Below are positions 6,637 to 11,501 of a DNA stretch of 11,501 nt, in pieces. The stretch spans positions 1 through 11,501 of the forward strand of contig JAUUVJ010000078.1 in assembly GCA_030589605.1 (NCBI GenBank), in the 5' to 3' direction. Positions within the stretch are counted from its first letter, which is position 1; every line of letters begins with the position of its first letter. Source of the stretch: Candidatus Hodarchaeota archaeon. GTDB lineage: Archaea > Asgardarchaeota > Heimdallarchaeia > Hodarchaeales > Hodarchaeaceae. Under the pieces are notes generated by a model. That model did no database searches and was not told where the DNA came from. It was given only the letters and a program-made list of their open reading frames with translations. Position numbers and translations under genes: made by a program.

Positions 6637-9240
6637 TTATCTGCTATATTTAGATGTCAAGATTCCTTCTAATAATTGTTTTTCAGGATTCTTAATCGAA
6701 TGACATTCTGCAACTGCTTGACAATATTTCCAAAAAGCTGTATTTGAAACTTTATCAAATAACGATGATATAGTATCCAATTCGTCTGAATTTCCTTCTT
6801 TCCATGCAATTAACAAACCATGCATAATATTCACAAAACTGAAATCATTTATTTCAGTTTTTGGTCGCTCCAATGCATTAAATAGGTTTATTTTAGATCC
6901 CTTTTGGTCGACTAATCCGATTTTTTTCAATGTTTGAAACTCAATACCGCATGCTTGACTTAGTTTTTGAACTTCTCCATATTCAACAACATTATCTTGG
7001 AATGTCCAACGATAAGCCAAATAAAATTGAGATAGATTATCTATTGAGTATTTAGCTTCTCCCTTTAACAGAATATTAACAAGATAATTAGTCGAAACTG
7101 CTCTAATATAATCTAATTGATCTTGAAAGGAGATATCTTCTCCTGAGTACCGCTTAATCTGTTTATACTTACTTAGCGTTTCCATTGCTGGGCCAATAGC
7201 GGATATGAAAAAATCTCCTCCCCGTATTCCTTCCTCCCAGAAACGTTGTAGTCGTTCTTTTATATTAGAATTCAATTCGTTTTGAATCTCACTGAAATAA
7301 CCTATCTCCTCTTGAGGATGTTTTCTACAAACAAGATAAATAGAGGAAGCTAATGCTGCAGAAGTTCTTGCTCTGAGCCTTGTTTTCATTTCTGTATGAA
7401 TAGGCCATGAAGCAGTGATTACAAATCCAGCTTGGACTAAAGCATTCAACATTGTTGCCCATCCACTAGTGGATTTATGTGCATAGACAATTATCGCGAT
7501 TCCACTTTGTTTTAAAACACGATTCATTTCTTTGAAAGCTAAAGAGATATTTTGTTCAAAGAATTCTTTTGGGTTCTGTTGTCTCCCTTTATTCGCAACT
7601 ATTTCTTCTCTTTTAGGAGTAAGTGGTGTTGCGAATAGGTCAGGGAATAAATCCCCTACCGATCTTTTAAACCAAACATAAAAAAAATCTGAAAGATCGG
7701 AATACGGCACATTGTCATAATATGGTGGATCAGTAAAAATAGCATCAAAAAATTCATCTGGAAAAGATAATTTAGTTGCTGATGCTTGAAAAACTGATGC
7801 AGATGCGATAGATTTCCATGAATGCTTTTCTAAAAATCGTTTAACCCATTCAGTTTGTTTTAGCCAGTCACCATTAGCTCCAGAAAAAACATTCAACTCG
7901 ACATAGTCCCAAGCCATTGGTAAAGCAGTTCGGCCAAACACATGTTCAATTTTTTCACCATAAACATTATACACCACTAAACTTGCATTTTTATCGGCTA
8001 AACGGCCTAAGATTATTGTCAAATAAGCTAAAATCAAGTCAGAAATGCTGATTTGAGAGTGTTTGAATTCAGATATTGTTTCAATATCCTCTGCAATAGA
8101 TTTAGCACTCCTCTTAATATATTCCATAAATGTAATTAAAGCCAGTTTTTGTCTATCATTAAACAAATCTTTCCAGTGAGTCATTCCATAGTGTTGTACA
8201 CCAAACCCTAACGTACCAGCGGGAGGGAGAGCTTCATCTGGTAATAAAGATTCGAAACCATCATAAGAATAAAGCTTTTCAATAAGATATTTTTGACTAT
8301 TAAGAAATATCTTCATATCAGTTGAAGTAGCAACTCGGTATTTTTTTTTCGGCTTATTAGAATAACGAACTATAACAACAGTCATTTTATGACGCATTTT
8401 TCCTTCCTGAGCATAAGTACGGATCTTATTGGCATCAACAACTTGGTTACAAATCAAACATTTAGCTTTTGCTCTAGAAATTGTACCTATAGACGGATTG
8501 AAGTCGATTTCTTGATTCATCTGGATCTGATACGTAATAGTTTGTGAAATGTTGTCAACTATCGGTTTATAAGCAATGGATCTTTTTTTAGTCCTTGCTA
8601 ACCAAAAATGCTTGATTAATGGTATTTCAGATTCACAAGCTGGATTTGGACACGGAATAGTTCGTGCCCATAAATAACCAATAGGAATACCACCATCAGA
8701 ATCTGTTGGATAGAACTTACCAATCTCTGAAAATACTTCTTCATTTATCCTTGTTGCCCATTTTTCAACTAACGGAGCAAAATTTGAACTACCTATCTTT
8801 TGAGGCCATTCAAGAGTAGCTTTCCCAATGAGAACTGCTAAAGGGTTTAAATCACTAGCATAGGTTTCACATCCCAATCTCAGAGCTTCCAATGGAATGG
8901 ATCCTCCTCCTGAAAAAGGATCAAGAATCTTTGGAGGGACATTATCCCACGTGTGATTTATGATTTCACGACATTTTTGGATAGAAGGACTTTCTAAGTC
9001 TTTAACTGCATTCCATGGGGAAGATTCCCTTATTAACTCTAATAATTCTCTTCTTTCACTAATATTTGATGGTAAATCAATCAATGATGCAAATATAGTC
9101 GCACGAGACGCTGCCAAGGGTCTCCTTGCCCACCACAGGTGAAGTGTACTAGGGTGTCCATGACGTACACTTTTTTCATGAGTAGACGCTTTAGATATAT
9201 CAACTAAGGGAATATTCCATTCAATTAGTCGTTTATTCAC
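6637..9240 (-). CDS. DUF1156-type adenine-specific DNA methylase with zinc ribbon
   Basis: An 867-residue predicted DNA methyltransferase. The DUF1156 N-terminus is clear: RLIEWNIPLVDISKAS, then HPSTLHLWWARRPLAASRA (29-47). The SAM-binding motif is KILDPFSGGGSIPLEALRLG (104-123), and the catalytic motif is FTDPPYYDNVPYSDL (502-516), with DPPY marking exocyclic-amine methylation of DNA. Between them, C197, C202, C261 and C264 (CPNPAC ... CLIC) form a likely zinc ribbon. The motif order, SAM motif before DPPY, is usual. The GTG start at 9240 is supported by GAAGGA at 9256-9251; the nearby ATG at 9251 is out of frame. Related genes often sit beside DUF499 ATPases, helicases or nucleases in defence islands, but none is present here, so it looks solitary. 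An A9 run (8341-8349) interrupts the region after the zinc ribbon. The recognition sequence is unknown. Confidence 0.9.
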   Translation of the reverse strand: MNKRLIEWNIPLVDISKASTHEKSVRHGHPSTLHLWWARRPLAASRATIFASLIDLPSNISERRELLELIRESSPWNAVKDLESPSIQKCREIINHTWDNVPPKILDPFSGGGSIPLEALRLGCETYASDLNPLAVLIGKATLEWPQKIGSSNFAPLVEKWATRINEEVFSEIGKFYPTDSDGGIPIGYLWARTIPCPNPACESEIPLIKHFWLARTKKRSIAYKPIVDNISQTITYQIQMNQEIDFNPSIGTISRAKAKCLICNQVVDANKIRTYAQEGKMRHKMTVVIVRYSNKPKKKYRVATSTDMKIFLNSQKYLIEKLYSYDGFESLLPDEALPPAGTLGFGVQHYGMTHWKDLFNDRQKLALITFMEYIKRSAKSIAEDIETISEFKHSQISISDLILAYLTIILGRLADKNASLVVYNVYGEKIEHVFGRTALPMAWDYVELNVFSGANGDWLKQTEWVKRFLEKHSWKSIASASVFQASATKLSFPDEFFDAIFTDPPYYDNVPYSDLSDFFYVWFKRSVGDLFPDLFATPLTPKREEIVANKGRQQNPKEFFEQNISLAFKEMNRVLKQSGIAIIVYAHKSTSGWATMLNALVQAGFVITASWPIHTEMKTRLRARTSAALASSIYLVCRKHPQEEIGYFSEIQNELNSNIKERLQRFWEEGIRGGDFFISAIGPAMETLSKYKQIKRYSGEDISFQDQLDYIRAVSTNYLVNILLKGEAKYSIDNLSQFYLAYRWTFQDNVVEYGEVQKLSQACGIEFQTLKKIGLVDQKGSKINLFNALERPKTEINDFSFVNIMHGLLIAWKEGNSDELDTISSLFDKVSNTAFWKYCQAVAECHSIKNPEKQLLEGILTSKYSR

Positions 9241-9310
9241 GAAAAAAGCATCCTTCTACTATTTGAAAGGTAAATTGGATTCCATTTGATAAAACTTATG
9301 TAAACAGACA

Positions 9311-9326
9311 ATATTTTATATTTATT
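9311..9326 (-). promoter_or_regulatory. Candidate TATA box of the DUF1156 methylase
   Basis: On the minus strand AAATATAAAAT lies about 75-85 bases before the GTG start, leaving room for a leader of about 50 bases. It is the best TATA-like element in this 168-base gap, but the whole gap is AT-rich, so the assignment is tentative. Confidence 0.3.
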
Positions 9327-9344
9327 TTTCGCAAATTTATTCTG

Positions 9345-9364
9345 TAATAAAAAATAAATAAAAA
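9345..9364 (-). terminator. T-rich terminator of the PDO-thioredoxin operon
   Basis: The A-rich tract on the plus strand reads as TTTTTATTTATTTTTTATT on the minus strand, 45-65 bases after the TAA of the thioredoxin-like gene. Clustered T-runs of this sort end archaeal transcripts. It also lies upstream of the methylase promoter candidate, separating the two units. Confidence 0.45.
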
Positions 9365-9408
9365 CAACCTTCCAACCCCAATATTATTATTCAATTCAGT
9401 TTGGAATC

Positions 9409-9993
9409 TTACTCTTGTAATCTCATTGTAGACGCTTGTACCGCATCCGTACGTTTTAAAATAGATTTGATCTCCTCAATGACAGCCAGATTGATCTCCT
9501 TATGCTGTTTAAGATATCTTTTTCTATACTCCTTTATGAATTCATTTTTTTTCTCTTTATCCCAACCTAATTCTTCATAAACTTCAGCGAATAGCTTATA
9601 CGCATATGTTGTTCGTTCAACCCAACGATCTAAATAGTAAAAATCCTTAGAATAGATTAAAGCTTGAGGTACTTTTTCTCCGTTATTAATTCTATCAATA
9701 ATGAATGGAAATCTATCTTTATTGAAAATTATTAAATTAATTTTAGGATTATGTTCAGCGATTCGAACTAATATTGGAACATTTGTTTGAGAATCCCAGC
9801 ACCAAGTGGTTGCTGCTATAACGATGTTTACAGGAAAAACTAAATCTATTTTGTATTCTTCTGGTGTGATATCTTTGGCGCTTTTGTCATAATATCGTTG
9901 AGACCGTTTTTGTTCGTCGGGTGTACCCTCTTTCACGAAGTCTTCAAAACTTTGGCCAGTTTGGAAAAATTCTTTTGTTATCTGATCCATCAT
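9409..9993 (-). CDS. Thioredoxin-family protein with CxxS active site
   Basis: A 194-residue protein with a thioredoxin-like core of the Thioredoxin_9 type (family named from memory). The active-site segment is ATTWCWDSQTNVPIL (61-75): C65 and S68 replace the usual CxxC, so it has one catalytic thiol. The cis-proline loop is GEKVPQAL (P109), and LIIFNKDRFPFI (87-98) precedes it, as in this family. The N-terminal 50 residues and the lysine-rich C-terminal helices (about 135-180) are outside the core. No signal peptide or membrane segment is seen, so it is cytoplasmic. Two ATGs in tandem (9993 and 9990) start the gene, with GGAGA at 10008-10004 upstream. It follows the protein disulfide oxidoreductase gene by 58 bases on the same strand, which suggests a shared transcript and related thiol chemistry. 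The partner substrate is unknown. Confidence 0.82.
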   Translation of the reverse strand: MMDQITKEFFQTGQSFEDFVKEGTPDEQKRSQRYYDKSAKDITPEEYKIDLVFPVNIVIAATTWCWDSQTNVPILVRIAEHNPKINLIIFNKDRFPFIIDRINNGEKVPQALIYSKDFYYLDRWVERTTYAYKLFAEVYEELGWDKEKKNEFIKEYRKRYLKQHKEINLAVIEEIKSILKRTDAVQASTMRLQE

Positions 9994-10051
9994 AAGTTAA
10001 GTATCTCCACATTTCATTATGACTCGAAATTTGAACAGCCTTTGAAACATA

Positions 10052-10720
10052 TTAGCTCTCTTCAGATATCGCATTCATGACCTTTTCAAGTAGCATTTTT
10101 TCAGGAACCGCACCTACAACGTCAAAATCTTCGTTAATTATTGTTTTGGGAACACCTTGAACACGGTACTTCATTGACAATTCCTGAAACTCAGTAGCTT
10201 CAACACAATCAGCAGTAATATTATCATTAAGGAATGCAAATTTGAAAGCAGTTAAAACTGCTCGGGGACAGTAAGGACAAGTTGGTGTGACGAATACTTG
10301 GAGATGAACAGGTTTATCAATCTTTTTAACCTCTTCTATAACTTCAGGGTCTAATTCAGGTTCTCCATTCGCGCCAGCCATCCTGATACTCTCTATAAAA
10401 CTACTAAACTCATAACCTGAAGGAATACCATAGAATCTAATTAATCCTTTAATAGAAGCACTTTCTATAGCTATAGCAGGGTGTCTTTCAATTTTCCAAT
10501 CTTGGGCTTTATCACTTGTAACGTCGCATTCACAATGATCTAAGATAACTTTCTCACTTTGATTACTTACTTGTTCAGCAAGACTGAGTGTTTCATTACA
10601 TAATAAACAATGATCTTTTTTTGTAAACATATGAAGAGTTACTTCTGATGAGAGTCCATCAAACATTGCTTTAACATCAGTAAGTATTTTTTCCTCAATT
10701 CTAACTTTATCATTTGACAT
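10052..10720 (-). CDS. Glutaredoxin-like protein disulfide oxidoreductase (PDO), two thioredoxin folds
   Basis: A 222-residue protein with two tandem thioredoxin folds, the layout of archaeal PDOs that make, break and shuffle disulfides in the cytoplasm. The first fold has CLLC (C38, C41) and a cis-proline at P81 (RHPAIAI). The second has TPTCPYCPRA (C148, C151) and GVPKTI (P191). In known PDOs the C-terminal site, close to CPYC, is the main active one. C63 and C65 (HCEC) in the first fold are additional. ATG 10720 is well supported by GGAGGA (10732-10727) with six bases of spacing. A TATA-like box lies about 45 bases upstream in the region shared with the divergent ArsR gene, so the regulator probably controls it. 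The thioredoxin-like gene follows in the same operon. Confidence 0.9.
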   Translation of the reverse strand: MSNDKVRIEEKILTDVKAMFDGLSSEVTLHMFTKKDHCLLCNETLSLAEQVSNQSEKVILDHCECDVTSDKAQDWKIERHPAIAIESASIKGLIRFYGIPSGYEFSSFIESIRMAGANGEPELDPEVIEEVKKIDKPVHLQVFVTPTCPYCPRAVLTAFKFAFLNDNITADCVEATEFQELSMKYRVQGVPKTIINEDFDVVGAVPEKMLLEKVMNAISEES

Positions 10721-10761
10721 GATTAATCCTCCAATATCTATATGTACGGAACAAATAGAAA

Positions 10762-10773
10762 TTTATATATATT
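10762..10773 (-). promoter_or_regulatory. TATA-like box of the PDO operon
   Basis: The minus strand reads AATATATATAAA here, 42-53 bases before the PDO ATG. With initiation about 25 bases downstream, the leader would be some 20 bases and include the GGAGGA ribosome site. Its upstream edge abuts the GTTAAT-ATTAAC dyad. Confidence 0.5.
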
Positions 10774-10775
10774 GT

Positions 10776-10792
10776 GTTAATTGAATATTAAC
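10776..10792. promoter_or_regulatory. Candidate ArsR operator, 17-bp dyad
   Basis: GTTAATTGAATATTAAC has perfect 6-bp arms (GTTAAT 10776-10781 and ATTAAC 10787-10792) around a 5-base spacer. It lies midway between the two outward-facing TATA-like boxes, where a bound dimer would block the TFB-recognition sequence of both. This size and symmetry suit a winged-helix ArsR dimer. The link to the adjacent regulator is inference. Confidence 0.5.
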
Positions 10793-10798
10793 GTAGAA

Positions 10799-10806
10799 TT
10801 TATATA
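10799..10806 (+). promoter_or_regulatory. TATA box of the ArsR-family gene
   Basis: TTTATATA, the archaeal TATA consensus, is centred about 35 bases before the ATG at 10838. Initiation 25 bases downstream would give a very short leader just covering the ribosome site GAGGT (10829-10833). Confidence 0.55.
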
Positions 10807-10837
10807 CGACAATTCATATATTCTTTTTGAGGTTACT

Positions 10838-11170
10838 ATGAGATCCAATTTACCTACAGACCTTGAGATTGATAAGATAAATTCATTTACTGAGCAAGCA
10901 GAGTTATGTCAGTCATTAACTCATCCATTCCGCTTAAAAATCCTTCATCTGTTAAAAAATGGCGAAAAAAATGTAAGTGATCTCGAAAATCAAACTAAGA
11001 GAAGTCAACCTTTTATTTCACAACATCTTCGTGTACTACGCGAGAAAGGCGCTGTAAAAACTCGTCGAGAAAAGAATGTAGTATATTATTCACTTGCAAA
11101 TCCTAAAATTTTAGAAATATGTAAAATTATTGCGGATATCATTAAAACAAAACAGTCTTCTTCAAAATGA
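10838..11170 (+). CDS. ArsR-family winged-helix transcriptional regulator
   Basis: A 110-residue DNA-binding repressor of the ArsR/SmtB type. LTHPFRLKILHLLKNGEKNVSDLE (27-50) leads into the helix-turn-helix (QTKRSQPFISQHLRVLREKGAV, 52-73) and the wing (TRREKNVVYYSL, 75-86), ending in a C-terminal dimerisation helix. The metal motif ELCVCDL is absent: the matching position reads NVSDLEN. Its only cysteines are C24 before the first conserved helix and C95 in the last helix. I chose ATG 10838, with GAGGT at 10829-10833, over a TTG at 10781, because that longer form would translate through the TATA box and the dyad. The gene is divergent from the PDO operon and probably represses it and itself. 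It ends with TGA, showing that TGA works as a stop in this genome. Confidence 0.9.
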   Translation: MRSNLPTDLEIDKINSFTEQAELCQSLTHPFRLKILHLLKNGEKNVSDLENQTKRSQPFISQHLRVLREKGAVKTRREKNVVYYSLANPKILEICKIIADIIKTKQSSSK

Positions 11171-11276
11171 TTATTCTTTAATAACCTACATTCTATTAAA
11201 AAGCAGAATTCTACTCTAGAGCTAATTTATGCAAAAGAGGAAATTCTTTAAATTAAAAAAAAATCGAGATTCTAAA

Positions 11277-11291
11277 TAGCGTTTAACGCTA
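11277..11291. promoter_or_regulatory. 15-bp palindrome upstream of the last gene
   Basis: TAGCGTTTAACGCTA has perfect 7-bp arms around a single T. It contains two CG steps in very AT-poor-of-GC surroundings, which makes it stand out. It lies 29 bases before the TTG start and downstream of an A/T-rich stretch that could hold a TATA box (about 11248-11262). That position suits a repressor site. GTTAAT, the arm of the dyad by the ArsR gene, also occurs right after it at 11292-11297. Confidence 0.4.
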
Positions 11292-11320
11292 GTTAATTAA
11301 TAATCAGGATAATAATAACA

Positions 11321-11501
11321 TTGTCACAGTACGAAATCCTCGCAGGAGCGGTTTGGACTGAATTTCACGAAGTTCAAGGTTCAATTCCAACCGTATGGAC
11401 TCCAGAGTCATTATCAGATGAATTACTGTTCAGTGTTTCTCTTCGAGGAATGTCTGTCTTTAGTAATAGACCTGATCGTATTTCTTATTCGAATATGTTC
11501 G
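11321..11501 (+). CDS. Start of an unrecognised protein, possibly longin/roadblock-like; 3'-truncated
   Basis: The frame begins with TTG at 11321 and remains open for 60 codons to the window edge. The first in-frame stop upstream is TAA at 11294-11296, and only TTG offers a start between them. AGGA at 11306-11309 is a modest ribosome site. The sequence begins MSQYEILAGAVWTEF, then QGSIPTVWTPESLSDELL, then SLRGMSVFS. The pattern of a strand, then W-x-x-F, then G-x-x-P and W-T-P, then a strand with SxxGMS resembles short Asgard proteins that I take for longin- or roadblock-like folds associated with small GTPases. That resemblance is from memory and weak. No signal peptide or membrane segment is seen. 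That it is coding is fairly sure; the function is open. Confidence 0.6.
   Translation, partial: MSQYEILAGAVWTEFHEVQGSIPTVWTPESLSDELLFSVSLRGMSVFSNRPDRISYSNMF

Noticed and set aside
6637..9240. Complete DISARM, BREX or MADS-type defence island
   Set aside because: Only the DUF1156 methylase is present. No helicase, ATPase, nuclease, PLD or kinase partner adjoins it on either side.
10781..10837. Upstream TTG start giving a 129-residue ArsR protein
   Set aside because: The extension would be translated across the TATA box and part of the dyad and has no ribosome site. ATG 10838 has GAGGT and fits the family length.
1..11501. CRISPR arrays, tRNA or rRNA genes, insertion sequences
   Set aside because: I saw no regularly spaced repeats, cloverleaf-like conserved arms, transposase motifs or terminal inverted repeats with target duplications in reading either strand.

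Overview
The window is AT-rich (roughly two-thirds A+T by eye) and reads as an archaeal chromosome fragment. The pointers are TATA-like boxes (TTTATATA) just upstream of genes, oligo-T stretches after genes, and frequent GTG and TTG starts. The gene types also fit an archaeon: a two-thioredoxin-fold protein disulfide oxidoreductase, a TldD/TldE pair, a stand-alone DUF1156 DNA methylase and an S4-FtsJ RNA methylase. The truncated last gene resembles short longin/roadblock-like proteins that I associate with Asgard (Heimdall-type) archaea. That lineage is a guess; archaeal origin is much more likely than not.

Layout, left to right. (1) 1-1074 (+) is the 3' part of a PEP/pyruvate-binding (ATP-grasp) protein. 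(2) 1197-1898 (-) is an S4-domain FtsJ/TlyA-like methyltransferase interrupted by one in-frame TGA, exactly where the first glycine of its SAM-binding motif belongs. A ten-codon SD-led reading frame sits directly before its ATG. (3) 1993-2136 (+) is a possible 47-residue charged protein. (4) 2323-3357 (+) is an APH-type small-molecule kinase whose GTG start is embedded in overlapping inverted repeats. (5) 3358-3764 has no confident gene, only a possible frame-broken mini-ORF. (6) 3765-6586 (+) is a tldD-tldE operon. (7) 6637-9240 (-) is a large DUF1156 adenine-specific DNA methylase without restriction or defence partners in the window. (8) 10720-9409 (-) is a two-gene redox operon, a protein disulfide oxidoreductase followed by a CxxS thioredoxin-like protein. 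It is divergent from (9) an ArsR-family regulator at 10838-11170 (+), with a 17-bp dyad between two TATA-like boxes. (10) 11321-11501 (+) is the start of a further gene preceded by a 15-bp palindrome.

The best-supported functional unit is the ArsR / PDO / thioredoxin-like cluster. The shared intergenic region suggests one repressor controlling both itself and two thiol-redox proteins. TldD and TldE form the second unit, a known heterodimeric metalloprotease. The most puzzling element is the interrupted methylase gene. It is either a fresh nonsense mutation, a consensus error, or much less likely a recoding event, since about 2,700 other codons in the window contain no internal TGA.
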